Shown: in pieces, positions 7,967 through 16,203 of the stretch
Position numbering within the stretch: the first letter of the stretch is position 1
Layout: every line of letters begins with the position of its first letter
NCBI RefSeq assembly: GCF_013408745.1
Contig: NZ_JACCBJ010000001.1
Span: forward strand, 2,914,001 to 2,978,000
Length of the DNA stretch: 64,000 bases
Direction: 5' to 3'
Source: Leifsonia soli
GTDB lineage: Bacteria > Actinomycetota > Actinomycetes > Actinomycetales > Microbacteriaceae
The notes under the pieces: model-generated
Databases searched by the model: none
What the model was told of the DNA's origin: nothing
Seen by the model: the letters and a program-made list of their open reading frames with translations, nothing else
Program-made: the position numbers and the translations under genes

Positions 7967-8635
7967 ATGACGATCTCCGCAGTGCTCTTCGACGTCGACG
8001 GGACCCTCGTCGACTCCAACTTCCTCCACGTCGACGCGTGGAGTCGCGCGTTCGCCGACATGGGCACTCCGGTGGATTCGTGGCGCATCCACCGCGCCAT
8101 CGGGCAGGACTCGGCGAAGCTGCTGGAGGAGCTCGTCGGCGACCGCGACGACGACTGGATCGGCCGGTCGAAGGACCTGCACTCGCGGTACTACCGCGAG
8201 CAGGCCGGGCGGCTGCGGGCGTTCGACGGGGCGGCCGATCTGCTGCGCGAGCTCTCGTCCCGCGGCATCCGGGTGGTGCTCGCGACCTCCGCCCCGGAGG
8301 ACGAGCTGGAACTGCTGATGGACGTGCTGGATGCGGGGGACGCCATCCACGCCACCACCAACGCCGACGACGTGGCGACGGCCAAGCCGGAACCCGGGAT
8401 CATCGAGGTCGCGCTGGAGCGTGCGGGAAGCGCACCTTCCGATGCGCTCTTCGTCGGCGACTCCGTCTGGGACATGATGGCCGCGGCACGGGCGCACGTC
8501 CGGTCCGCCGGCCTGCTGTCGGGCGGCGTCGGGCCCTCCGAGCTGCTGGAGGCGGGGGCGGTGTCGGTGTTCGACGATCCCGCCGACCTGCTCGCCCGGA
8601 TCGACGGCGTGCTCAGCGGGGGACGCTCCGCCTGA
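7967..8635 (+). CDS. HAD-superfamily phosphatase (phosphoglycolate phosphatase-like)
   Basis: A 222-aa HAD subfamily IA hydrolase with a helical cap. Seen: motif I FDVDGTLVDS (nucleophile Asp and acid/base Asp), motif II LATSA, motif III Lys in AKPEPG, and motif IV VGDSVWDM. Family members dephosphorylate phosphoglycolate, hexose phosphates or similar small metabolites. It starts at an ATG 55 bases from the divergent SDR start and has its own promoter region. Length and motifs are complete, so it should be active; its substrate cannot be named. Confidence 0.87.
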   Translation: MTISAVLFDVDGTLVDSNFLHVDAWSRAFADMGTPVDSWRIHRAIGQDSAKLLEELVGDRDDDWIGRSKDLHSRYYREQAGRLRAFDGAADLLRELSSRGIRVVLATSAPEDELELLMDVLDAGDAIHATTNADDVATAKPEPGIIEVALERAGSAPSDALFVGDSVWDMMAAARAHVRSAGLLSGGVGPSELLEAGAVSVFDDPADLLARIDGVLSGGRSA

Positions 8636-8719
8636 GAGGGCGGCCGCCGAGATCCCTCTTGCCAACCGCGGGCGCTGGGCGTTCCATAGGTGCCGACGAG
8701 TCCGACGAGAGGAGTCGCC

Positions 8720-9019
8720 ATGTCGGCGAGCGAGCTCGAGATGTCCAGCGTGCGGTATCCGTACCGGGGACGCATCTTCCACGTGGAGAAGAAGGCCGCG
8801 GGGGTGTGGGTCGTCCTCGACGAGTCGCACGCGGAACTGGGGACCCTGGTCCGCGTCGCGGTCGAAGGCGAGGAGCACGAGCCGGTCTTCGGCGCGGTGC
8901 CTCCCGGGTACACGGAGACGCTGCACGAAGGGTCCGACTGGAGGATGCTCGTCGCCTCCCTCATCAACGAGTCGCTGGACGCCGAGACCGCCGCGACAGG
9001 CAACCAGGGGGAAGCATGA
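8720..9019 (+). CDS. hypothetical protein, 99 aa, first of a coupled pair
   Basis: A small soluble protein. I place the start at ATG 8720 because GAGAGGAG lies just upstream; an upstream frame from 8690 would add MPTSPTRGVA without support. The sequence MSSVRYPYRGRIFHVEKKAAGVWVV and WRMLVASLINESLD suggests a small alpha/beta fold. No family recognised. Its stop overlaps the next ATG (9016), so the pair is co-translated. Confidence 0.6.
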   Translation: MSASELEMSSVRYPYRGRIFHVEKKAAGVWVVLDESHAELGTLVRVAVEGEEHEPVFGAVPPGYTETLHEGSDWRMLVASLINESLDAETAATGNQGEA

Positions 9020-9363
9020 CGGTCCGGCTCAACCACGCGGCGCTCGAGCACGCCAGGAAGCTGGTCGAGCAGGGCGCGGTCGTCCACGACGAGCGCGACG
9101 ACTGGAGCGAGCACGCCCCCAGCGCCGACGACGAGAACCGTTACGTCGAGAAGAACGGCTGGGACGACTACGCCCTCTGGCATCTCGGCGAGGACCCGGA
9201 CAAGAGCGAAGAGACGAAGGGGCGCTTCAGCTTCCCGTACGGCGACTTCGCGAGGGTGCACCGCTGCGCTGTGATCTCGCTGGAGAGCCGCGCCGCCCAG
9301 AACGACCACGACGACCTCGCCCGCGAGGCCAAGCGGCTGCTGGAGCTGATCGACGGAGAGTAG
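9016..9363 (+). CDS. conserved hypothetical protein, 115 aa
   Basis: A soluble acidic protein with the conserved-looking segment ENRYVEKNGWDDYALWHLGEDP (residues about 43-64) and FSFPYGDFARVHRCAVISLESRAAQNDHDDL, a pattern I recall from small actinobacterial proteins of unknown function. The ATG at 9016 overlaps the previous stop at 9017-9019. The segments KGRFSFPYGDF and RCAVISLES may contact a ligand, but there is no catalytic signature. Confidence 0.65.
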   Translation: MTVRLNHAALEHARKLVEQGAVVHDERDDWSEHAPSADDENRYVEKNGWDDYALWHLGEDPDKSEETKGRFSFPYGDFARVHRCAVISLESRAAQNDHDDLAREAKRLLELIDGE

Positions 9364-9390
9364 GCGACGCGACGGGCTACGATTGCCCGG

Positions 9391-9585
9391 ATGAACGCGA
9401 CGCTGCGCACGACACTCGGCTGGGTCGCCGCCGTGGCGCTCAACGTCGGCGCGCTGCTCGTCGTGGTCGGCCTGCTGCTGCCGAGGACCGGCGGCGATGC
9501 CCCGGTGCTCGGCGTCGGCGTCGGGATGTGCGTCGTGGGGCTGGTCGCCGGTGCCTGCTGGCTGGCCGGGCGGCCGCGCGTCTGA
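9391..9585 (+). CDS. small two-helix membrane protein, 64 aa
   Basis: Two membrane helices are clear: LGWVAAVALNVGALLVVVGL (residues about 9-28) and LGVGVGMCVVGLVAGACWLAG (about 40-60), joined by a short polar loop. There is no signal peptide cleavage site. It follows the 115-aa gene by 27 bases and precedes a strong terminator (9595-9623), so it is probably the last gene of that unit. Function unknown. Confidence 0.6.
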   Translation: MNATLRTTLGWVAAVALNVGALLVVVGLLLPRTGGDAPVLGVGVGMCVVGLVAGACWLAGRPRV

Positions 9586-9594
9586 ACGTGAGCA

Positions 9595-9623
9595 GCCCCG
9601 CCCTGGGATGAGGAGGGCGGGGC
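9595..9623. terminator. Rho-independent-type hairpin
   Basis: GCCCCGCCCT (9595-9604) pairs perfectly with AGGGCGGGGC (9614-9623) around a 9-base loop. It lies between a plus-strand stop at 9585 and a minus-strand stop at 9666 and can serve both. Confidence 0.7.
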
Positions 9624-9665
9624 CGGTCGGGTACCGGCGGGGAGCCGGTGGCTGGATGCGGCGGA

Positions 9666-9980
9666 TCAGTCCGGGGGCTCGACGTTCCCCACGAGGTCCG
9701 GGTTGGACGGCCGGTCGGCCGGATCGAAGTCGGCGGGCGGCGGCTCGGCCTGGTCGGTTCCGCCGCCGGCGGGCGTCACATCCTCTGCCCCCTCCGGTGC
9801 GACTCCCGTCTCGTGCGGTTCGGAGACGTCTCCGGACGGGCCGGGCTGCGTCCCGGCGGGCTCGGCTGCCTGGGCGTCACGCTCGGCGTCGCCGCCCTGG
9901 CCCTGCTCGAAGCGCTCGGGCTTGTCCTCGGCCGGAACGCCCTCGGCGTCCGTGTTCGGCAGTCCGCTGGTGTCGCTCAT
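9666..9980 (-). CDS. acidic, disordered small protein, 104 aa
   Basis: A highly acidic, Pro/Gly/Glu-rich sequence without hydrophobic core, starting MSDTSGLPNTDAEGVPAED and ending NPDLVGNVEPPD. Complexity is low throughout and no domain is visible, so the protein is most likely intrinsically disordered. A good ribosome binding site (AAGGAG, 6 bases before the ATG) supports expression. Similar small acidic proteins are common in Microbacteriaceae without known function. Confidence 0.5.
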   Translation of the reverse strand: MSDTSGLPNTDAEGVPAEDKPERFEQGQGGDAERDAQAAEPAGTQPGPSGDVSEPHETGVAPEGAEDVTPAGGGTDQAEPPPADFDPADRPSNPDLVGNVEPPD

Positions 9981-10002
9981 GCTTCGCTCCTTCCCGGGCG
10001 CC

Positions 10003-10074
10003 TCACGGCTTGCCCTCTTCGCTGTACGAGGCGGCGGAGTCCCCGTCGTCGTCTCCGGCGCGGGTGTCGGTCAC
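10003..10074 (-). CDS. possible 23-aa acidic peptide upstream of the acidic protein
   Basis: A short frame from GTG 10074 encodes VTDTRAGDDDGDSAASYSEE and ends GKP. It stops 22 bases before the ATG of the 104-aa acidic gene and has similar composition. There is no clear ribosome binding site. It may be a leader peptide or simply the untranslated leader. Confidence 0.25.
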   Translation of the reverse strand: MTDTRAGDDDGDSAASYSEEGKP

Positions 10075-10150
10075 GGCCCACCAAACGCCCCACCTCGCGT
10101 GGCCGCAAGGGGGGTCCCTCCCGCCGGCGCCCACCCAGCTGACAGTTCCG

Positions 10151-10191
10151 GAGTTTTTCGCCGATTCACGGCCGAAATGGGCGAAAAACTC
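10151..10191. repeat. palindromic repeat family B, copy 1; probable terminator
   Basis: GAGTTTTTCGCC (10151-10162) pairs with GGCGAAAAACTC (10180-10191). The right arm extends to 10199; read on the minus strand (10199-10182) it is GCTCCTGAGTTTTTCGCC, an exact 18-base match to 47841-47858. The hairpin begins on the stop codon of the 960-aa gene and can terminate it. Confidence 0.7.
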
Positions 10192-13072
10192 AGGAGCGGC
10201 GGGATGGGGTGCCGGGTGGGGCGGGGGTCTCGAGGCGGGCGATGAGGTCGAGGAGCGCAACCCGGTACTGCGGCGCGGACTGGTAGTCGGGATGCGTCGC
10301 CACCTTCACGAGGTAGCGCGGCGGCCCGAACTCGTCGGCACCCCGGTCGATGTCGTCCGGGCGGCGGTCTTCGAGGCGGTAGCTGTTCACCGGGAAGCCG
10401 AGGTAGTCCGTCCGCCGCCACAGGTTGATCCAGGCGACGGATCCGTCGGGCTGGGTCAGGAGCTCCACGAGCGACGGGTCGGATGCACCGGACGCCCCGA
10501 TCACGACCGGGTCGCCGTCCTGATCCCGCTCCACCTGGGTGAACCAGGGGTCGGCTTTGCCGAGCAGGGGGCGACGGGAGCCGAGCGTTCCGAGGGCGTC
10601 CGGGCCGAACAGCTCGGGGAAGAAACGTCCGAAGTAGACGCGCAGCTGCGAGCCGTAGGTGAGCAGTGCCACGTTGCGCAGCCGCTGCGCGTCGTCGGGC
10701 CGCAGTGTGAAGAGCGTCGAGACCGCCAGCACCGCGCCCAGGCTGTGGGCCGAGAGGACCACGCGGAACGGGCGCTCCTCGCCGAGTGCGGCCTCCTCCT
10801 GCTCGTCGCGCCAGCGGAGACGTTCGGCGAGGGTGAGGCCCTCCGGCGGCTCCAGGTCGTGCGTCAGCCAGTCGGTGACCCGGTCGCGCAGCTCCGGCAC
10901 CACGCGCTCCGCGTAGCACGGCGGCCCGAACGGATGGCCGGCCCGCGGGAGGAAGCACATGAGGTCCCACATGATGCTGATCGGGCGCTCCTTGGCCGTC
11001 AGCGCGTTCTCGACGACGACGGCGAGGATGCCCGCGGCGATCACGGCGAGCGCCGGCCCGACGAGGGCGTCGATCGAGCGGAAGACGACCGAGTAGGAGA
11101 CGGCGAGCGCGACGACGAAGCCGGCGGCGAGCAGCCCGGCGAGGATGCCGAGGATGGGCTCCCCCCTGTGCACCAGCGCGGCCAGCCGGCGGGCGCGCAG
11201 GATCTTCAGCGCCAGCCGGTCGGCCGTGGTGCTCGCGGCGATGCGGCCGTCGCGGTACGCATCCACCTGCTCCAGCAGCGGGCGGCGGCCGTCGCGCGTG
11301 CGGGGCGTCGTCAGCAGCGGCACCCAGCGCAGCACCGCGGCGGCGACGCCCACCCCGACAAGACCGAGCGCGATGGCGATGAACGGGAGCACGTCGCCGA
11401 AGTTGTGGTAGACGATCGGCGGGCGCAGCACCGCGTGCGGCGGGGTCGCGCAGCCGCACGGCGTCGACCCGCTGACCAGCCAGCCCTGCACGCCGAGCAC
11501 GAGCAGGGTGGAGAGGATCATCGCGGCGCCCAGCGACAGCAGCATGATCACGCCGGGGCCCATCCCTGCCCAGCCCTCGGCCCGGAACCGCCCGGGAGGC
11601 CCGGCGCGGCGACCGCGCGCGGAATGCGGCCAGCGCCACACCACGATCAGCTGCGCGAGCGTCAGCACGGCCGCCACGGCGAACAGCGGCAGACGCAGGG
11701 CTCCCGGTGCGGCGTCCTGCGTCGGCGGATTCTGGGCGACACCGGCGAGGAAGGCCAGCCCCGCCCCGGTCATCAGCGCGATCGACAGCCAATGCGGCAC
11801 TCCCCGCCGCCAGCCCAGCGCCGAGACGCAGATGGCCAGCAGCACCCCGAGGATGATGGAGGGCGCGGTCGCCAGCCCCAGGAACGCTCCGGACGGAGGC
11901 GCGTCGTACTCGCCGCCGAACCACAGCGAGGCCCCGACGTACAGGTAGACGAGCACGGAGACGAGCAGCACCCAGGCGGTGACGGTCCCCGTGCTGCGGA
12001 GGCGGTCGCGCAGGAACTCGTCGACCGACGCGTCGCCCGCATCGCCCGGGGTGGTCGTCTCGGCGAACACGCCGACCAGCACGATGGTGACGATCAGGCC
12101 GGCCGCCGCCAGGATGCCGCCGCTCAGCGCGAGCGCATCGCGCGAGCCGAACGCCGCGCCGAGGCACTCGCCGGAGACGAACGTCTGCAGCTTGACGCAG
12201 GCGGCGGCCCCCGCGAACATGCGGTCCCAGGCGAGCAGCAGGGCGACCAGGAGAAACGTCGCGGCCAGGTGCAGGCGCTCGGTCGGGGAGCCGACGCGCG
12301 CGGTGCGCCAGAACCCCTCCGACGCGAGCGGACGCAGCCGGCCGGTGCGCCGGACGCCGCGCCCGCCCATCCGGTCGGCCGCGTCGAAGATCGCCGCCTC
12401 GTACCGCGCGCGGGCCCGACGCGACACGAGGTAGAGCAGCAGGACACCCGCGATCGGGACGAGCGACAGCAGGGAGAGCTGCGGGCCGCGCCAGCTGAGC
12501 GGCGCGTTCGCGAAGAAGCCGGTCACCGCCTCCGGGAGCGCCGTGCAGGCCGTCCCCGTCACGCACTGCACACCGAGGTCGAGGCTCACCGACCCGAGCG
12601 CGCAGACGTAGAGAAGGGTCAGGCCGAGCGCGAAGATGCGGAGCGAGGCGCCGCCGACCCCGGCATCCCACTCGCCGCCGGGCCGCTGCGTCGGGATGCG
12701 CCTGGTCCAGTAGGCGGAGTTGGCCAGACCGAACGGGGCGAGCAGCAGCCAGGCGAGCTGGACGAACAGCTGGCCGATGAACAGCAGCGGTCCGGAGCCG
12801 TACCGGGCCAGCCGTCCCCACGAGTACGCCTCCGTCCGCACGTCCGGCGGAGGAACGGCCGGGTCGATCGTGCCGGGGGCGTCGTCGGGATCGCGCTCGG
12901 GCTCATCCTGCGCGGGCGCCCACCAGAAGCCGCCGTTCTCGTCGCCCTGCGTCTGCCGCAGCTCGCTCTGCTCGCGTCCCAGCATCTCCGTCGGCGGAGT
13001 GTTCTTGATGCCGTGGATGCGCAGCTCCAGCACATGATGGGGCCATTCGTGGGGCCGCGCCTCGTCGCTCAT
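10190..13072 (-). CDS. large membrane protein with C-terminal alpha/beta-hydrolase-like domain, 960 aa
   Basis: The protein opens with HVLELRIHGIKNTPPTEML, a region typical of a lipase-like actinobacterial family. It then has roughly ten or more membrane helices between residues 110 and 640 (for example SGPLLFIGQLFVQLAWLLLA and LSLLSLVPIAGVLLLYLVS), and ends in a soluble part carrying VVLSAHSLGAVLAVSTLF, a GxSxG-type nucleophile elbow (Ser in AHSLG, about residue 760). It therefore combines a membrane platform with a probable esterase/lipase-fold domain facing the cytosol. It stands alone between two small acidic genes and ends in a palindromic terminator. Enzyme activity and substrate are not known. 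Confidence 0.7.
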   Translation of the reverse strand: MSDEARPHEWPHHVLELRIHGIKNTPPTEMLGREQSELRQTQGDENGGFWWAPAQDEPERDPDDAPGTIDPAVPPPDVRTEAYSWGRLARYGSGPLLFIGQLFVQLAWLLLAPFGLANSAYWTRRIPTQRPGGEWDAGVGGASLRIFALGLTLLYVCALGSVSLDLGVQCVTGTACTALPEAVTGFFANAPLSWRGPQLSLLSLVPIAGVLLLYLVSRRARARYEAAIFDAADRMGGRGVRRTGRLRPLASEGFWRTARVGSPTERLHLAATFLLVALLLAWDRMFAGAAACVKLQTFVSGECLGAAFGSRDALALSGGILAAAGLIVTIVLVGVFAETTTPGDAGDASVDEFLRDRLRSTGTVTAWVLLVSVLVYLYVGASLWFGGEYDAPPSGAFLGLATAPSIILGVLLAICVSALGWRRGVPHWLSIALMTGAGLAFLAGVAQNPPTQDAAPGALRLPLFAVAAVLTLAQLIVVWRWPHSARGRRAGPPGRFRAEGWAGMGPGVIMLLSLGAAMILSTLLVLGVQGWLVSGSTPCGCATPPHAVLRPPIVYHNFGDVLPFIAIALGLVGVGVAAAVLRWVPLLTTPRTRDGRRPLLEQVDAYRDGRIAASTTADRLALKILRARRLAALVHRGEPILGILAGLLAAGFVVALAVSYSVVFRSIDALVGPALAVIAAGILAVVVENALTAKERPISIMWDLMCFLPRAGHPFGPPCYAERVVPELRDRVTDWLTHDLEPPEGLTLAERLRWRDEQEEAALGEERPFRVVLSAHSLGAVLAVSTLFTLRPDDAQRLRNVALLTYGSQLRVYFGRFFPELFGPDALGTLGSRRPLLGKADPWFTQVERDQDGDPVVIGASGASDPSLVELLTQPDGSVAWINLWRRTDYLGFPVNSYRLEDRRPDDIDRGADEFGPPRYLVKVATHPDYQSAPQYRVALLDLIARLETPAPPGTPSRRS

Positions 13073-13194
13073 GCCTCCGCCGATCGTCCGGGTGACGGGC
13101 GCAGACTACTCTCGGCCCGGGCCGGGCGTCTACGCCGACGTCGGGTGCGCCGCACCTGTAGCCGAGCGGGACGGCACGGCGTAATGTCCCTCAT

Positions 13195-13422
13195 ATGAGC
13201 AACGCAGAGCAGCCGACCGGCGACGCACGCGAGAACCTCGAGGGCAGCTACACCGAGGTCGACGGCGAGGCGCCGCACGAGCGCACCATCCACGGTCAGT
13301 ACACCGAGACCGAGGGCAACCCGGGCCCCGACCCCGCGGTCGAGGGCACGTACACGGACGCGGACGAGCCCGCCGACGCCCCCGAAGGCGAGTACACCGA
13401 CGGGGACTACGACGAGCCCTGA
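13195..13422 (+). CDS. small acidic protein with four YT(E/D) repeats
   Basis: A 75-aa, strongly acidic protein built from four related units: GSYTEVDG, GQYTETEG, GTYTDADE and GEYTDGDY. Each has a small residue, Tyr-Thr, then acidic residues, spaced about 15-20 residues apart. There is no hydrophobic core, so it is probably disordered unless it binds a partner or metal. The start ATG is at 13195, divergent from the large membrane protein. A hairpin follows. Repeat unit and composition are the only clues; Ca2+ binding is a guess. Confidence 0.55.
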   Translation: MSNAEQPTGDARENLEGSYTEVDGEAPHERTIHGQYTETEGNPGPDPAVEGTYTDADEPADAPEGEYTDGDYDEP

Positions 13423-13429
13423 GCCGTAC

Positions 13430-13470
13430 TGACCCCGTCGGATCCGCTCGGGCTGGATCCGCGCGGGTCA
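13430..13470. terminator. bidirectional hairpin between convergent genes
   Basis: TGACCCCGTCGGATCC (13430-13445) and GGATCCGCGCGGGTCA (13455-13470) pair with a few mismatches around a 9-base loop. It lies between the stops at 13422 (plus) and 13479 (minus). Confidence 0.5.
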
Positions 13471-13478
13471 CGCCGCGG

Positions 13479-13667
13479 TCAGGAGAGGCGCTTGCGCGCC
13501 TTCTGAGCCTGAGCCTTGGCCTTCTTGCGAGCCTTCTTGACGTCGGGCGCGTTCCAGAACGACGTCACGGCCTCGGTGATCTGCTCGTAGCGTTCGCGCC
13601 CGGCGCGGGCTCCGAGGAGGTACGCGACGGCGACGGCGGCCAGGATGAGAAGGGTCTTCAGGCGCAT
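13479..13667 (-). CDS. small membrane-anchored basic protein, 62 aa
   Basis: One N-terminal helix (LKTLLILAAVAVAYLLGARAG, residues about 3-23) is followed by an amphipathic ERYEQITEAVTSFWNAP and a Lys-rich tail (KKARKKAKAQAQKARKRLS). The architecture is that of YtxH-like small membrane proteins, with the basic tail in the cytosol where it could bind nucleic acid or acidic lipids. It follows the TMEM175-like gene by 17 bases on the same strand. Confidence 0.55.
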   Translation of the reverse strand: MRLKTLLILAAVAVAYLLGARAGRERYEQITEAVTSFWNAPDVKKARKKAKAQAQKARKRLS

Positions 13668-13684
13668 GCCCCGAACGCTAGCCC

Positions 13685-14314
13685 TCAGGCCGTCGTCTGG
13701 GAAGGGCCGTACACCAGCCGGTGCAGGAGCGCGTGCAGCGGCCCCGACAGGAAGAGCAGGAACAACCAGAACAGGTTGACGCTCGGGACCAGCACGGCGA
13801 GCACGAGCGCGACGGCCATGATGCTCGCCTCGGCGACTCCGTTGGTCCGGTCGATGGTGGTCCGTGCCTCTTCGACGAGCAGTTCGGGGTTGCGGTACAG
13901 CACCTCGGCGATCAGCCGGGTCGCGATGGTCGCGACGAGCATGTCGCCGATGTACAGCGCATAGACCTCCGCGCGCTGACCGTCGGATTCGGCGAGCACG
14001 TTCGCGCTGAACGGGATCGCGACGATGGCGAGCAGCCAGAGGAAGTTGAACCAGACGACCCAGCTGTTGTAGTCGCCGACGCTCTCGAACATGCGGTGAT
14101 GGACCACCCAGAAGCGCGCGATGACGGCGAACGAGATGACGAACGCGAAGATCTCCCAGCCGTTCTCGGCGAGGAAGTCGCCGAACGACTTGCCGCCCAG
14201 CCGAGAGGCCGCGTCGACCAGCGGCAGGATGAGCAGCGTGATCGCGATGGCGACCGTGGCGTCGGAGAAGTTCACGAGCCGGTCGAGCCCGCGCTCCGTC
14301 CTGATCACCGCCAT
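13685..14314 (-). CDS. TMEM175/DUF1211-family membrane protein
   Basis: A 209-aa protein with the TMEM175 signature FSDATVAIAITLLILPL near its N-terminus, in which FSD in the first helix is the hallmark. About six membrane helices follow, including WEIFAFVISFAVIARFWVVHH and FNFLWLLAIVAIPFSANVL. Bacterial members form potassium-permeable tetrameric channels, so it is a likely K+ leak channel. I favour ATG 14314 (MAVIRTERGLDRLVN); GTG 14332 adds six residues. It begins a few bases after the response-regulator stop and may be read through from that operon. Confidence 0.8.
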   Translation of the reverse strand: MAVIRTERGLDRLVNFSDATVAIAITLLILPLVDAASRLGGKSFGDFLAENGWEIFAFVISFAVIARFWVVHHRMFESVGDYNSWVVWFNFLWLLAIVAIPFSANVLAESDGQRAEVYALYIGDMLVATIATRLIAEVLYRNPELLVEEARTTIDRTNGVAEASIMAVALVLAVLVPSVNLFWLFLLFLSGPLHALLHRLVYGPSQTTA

Positions 14315-14336
14315 GCGGACATTCTGCCCCACCGGC

Positions 14337-14960
14337 TCAGTCGAGCAACCCCAGCTCGAGGGCGCGGCGGACCGCCGAGGTGCGGTCGGAGACGCCGAGC
14401 TTCTCGTACGCCCGGCTCAGGTAGGTCTTCACGGTCGCCTCGCCGATGAACAGCTCGGAGCCGATCGCCGCGTTGGTGCGCCCGTCGGCGGCGAGGCGGA
14501 GCACCCGGACCTCCTGCACCGAGAGCGCGGGCGCCGCCTGCCTGCCCTGGACCCGGCCGAGCAGCGCCGTCGCCGCGGAGGTGGCGAGTACGGTCTCGCC
14601 CGCGGCCGCCGACCGGACGGACCGGGCGAGTTCGGCGGGCGCGATGTCCTTCAGCAGGTAGCCGCTCGCTCCGGCCTCGATGGCGCGCAGGATGTCCTGG
14701 TCCGTCTCGTACGTCGTCAGCACGACGACCCGCGTGGCGGGATGCGCGGCGACGATCGTGCGGGTCGCCTCGACGCCGTCGCCCCCGGGCATCCGCAGGT
14801 CCATCAGCACCAGATCCGGCGCGAGCGCCGCGACGAGCGCGACGGCCTCCGGCCCGCTGCCCGCCTGCCCCACCACCTCGATGTCGTCGTAGCCCTGCAG
14901 CATCCCGCGGATGCCCTCGCGCACGACGGGGTGGTCGTCGGCCAGCACGATGCGGATCAC
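14337..14960 (-). CDS. NarL/FixJ-family response regulator
   Basis: A 207-aa two-domain regulator. The receiver domain has the acidic pair in VLADDHPVVREG, the phosphorylated Asp in LVLMDLRMPGGDG (about residue 54), Thr in VVLTTY and Lys in LLKDIAP. The C-terminal LuxR helix-turn-helix reads TNAAIGSELFIGEATVKTYLSR. It is the partner of the kinase 14957-16201, whose stop overlaps its ATG by 4 bases. With the MFS exporter upstream it forms a three-gene unit, so the pair may sense membrane stress or the exporter's substrate. Confidence 0.9.
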   Translation of the reverse strand: MIRIVLADDHPVVREGIRGMLQGYDDIEVVGQAGSGPEAVALVAALAPDLVLMDLRMPGGDGVEATRTIVAAHPATRVVVLTTYETDQDILRAIEAGASGYLLKDIAPAELARSVRSAAAGETVLATSAATALLGRVQGRQAAPALSVQEVRVLRLAADGRTNAAIGSELFIGEATVKTYLSRAYEKLGVSDRTSAVRRALELGLLD

Positions 14961-16201
14961 GGTGCCTCCTCGGTGCGGTACGGCTCGGGGGTGGATGCCG
15001 CGGGCGGGGCGGCGGACGGGGCAACCGGCTCGGCCGGCAGGCGCACGCTCAGCCGCGTCCCCTCGCCGGGAGCAGTCGCCAGCTCGAAGTCACCTCCGAC
15101 TTCGCGCACGCGGGCCCGCATGCCGTCGAGGCCGAAGCCGGCGCGCGGTGCGGCCGCATCGAACCCGTGGCCGTCGTCGCGCACCGTCACGGCCACCGTG
15201 CCCGGCTCGTAGGCGAGCGTCGCCTCGACGCGCCGGGCCTCGGCGTGCTTGCGCACGTTGGCGAGCGCCTCCTGGAACACCCGCAGCGCCACCACTTCGA
15301 TGGCCGCAGGCGCCGGACGCGCGTCGCCCGTGACGTGGAAGGCGACGGGCACTCCGGTCTCCTCCTCGAACCGGCCGGCGACGCGCCCGAGCGCCTGCTC
15401 CAGCGTCGATTCGGCGAGGCGCCCGGGAGTGAGCGCCGCGATGATCCGCCGAGACTCCTGCAGGTTCTCCTGCGCCGTCTCGGTCATCAGCTCCACATGC
15501 CGCCGGGCGGTCGCCGGATCGGAGTCCAGCTCCCCCTGCACGGCGTGGCCGAGGGTGACGATGCTCGTGAAGCCCTGGGCGAGCGTGTCGTGCATCTCGC
15601 GGGCGATGCGCTCCCGCTCGGCCGCCGCCCCCTGCTGCTCGGACAGCTCCGCGATCTCACGCTGCTGCTCGCGCAGCCGCCGGATGAGCAGTCCGCGCTC
15701 GCGGCTCTCCTTCGTCACGGCCGTGATGCGGTTGCTGAAGTAGATGGAGACGGCGATCACGAGGATGGTCAGGCCGACCGTCCCCGCGACGTCCCCCGGC
15801 GCGAGGGCGCCGATCAGCCAGCGGATCAGCACACCGCCGATGTTGATGACGACGATCGCGACGGCCGCAGAGACCGCGGAGAGGACGAGGAAGAACTGCG
15901 GCGAGAGGATGAACAGCGCGATGTTCGCCCAGTTGTTGAGCCCGTACGCGACGAAGTACACCGCGGTCGAGATGCCAACGTACGTCCACGCCTGCCAGCT
16001 GTTGCCGCGGACGCCGGCGCGGCTCGGCCGGGCCAGGTACCAGTAGACCGGGAAGAGCGCGAGGACGAGGGCGGCGGAGGCGATGGTCCGCGGATACCCG
16101 GTGATCGGGTTGGCCAGGATGAGCAGCACCGAGGCCAGGGTCGCCGCCGCCGAGTAGCCGATCCAGTCCCCGAACCAGCGGTCGTCCACGCGCTCCGTCA
16201 C
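14957..16201 (-). CDS. NarL-type sensor histidine kinase
   Basis: A 414-aa membrane kinase starting at GTG 16201, two bases after the MFS stop. The N-terminal half has about six hydrophobic segments (for example YSAAATLASVLLILANPI and VAGTVGLTILVIAVSIYFS). Then come a coiled linker RLREQQREIAELSEQQGAA, the HisKA_3 dimerisation domain with phospho-acceptor His in AREMHDTLAQGF, and an ATPase domain with N-box ALANVRKHAEA and DDGHGFD. There is no large extracellular sensor, so it probably senses within the membrane. It pairs with the response regulator that follows. Confidence 0.9.
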   Translation of the reverse strand: MTERVDDRWFGDWIGYSAAATLASVLLILANPITGYPRTIASAALVLALFPVYWYLARPSRAGVRGNSWQAWTYVGISTAVYFVAYGLNNWANIALFILSPQFFLVLSAVSAAVAIVVINIGGVLIRWLIGALAPGDVAGTVGLTILVIAVSIYFSNRITAVTKESRERGLLIRRLREQQREIAELSEQQGAAAERERIAREMHDTLAQGFTSIVTLGHAVQGELDSDPATARRHVELMTETAQENLQESRRIIAALTPGRLAESTLEQALGRVAGRFEEETGVPVAFHVTGDARPAPAAIEVVALRVFQEALANVRKHAEARRVEATLAYEPGTVAVTVRDDGHGFDAAAPRAGFGLDGMRARVREVGGDFELATAPGEGTRLSVRLPAEPVAPSAAPPAASTPEPYRTEEAP

Positions 16202-16203
16202 GA

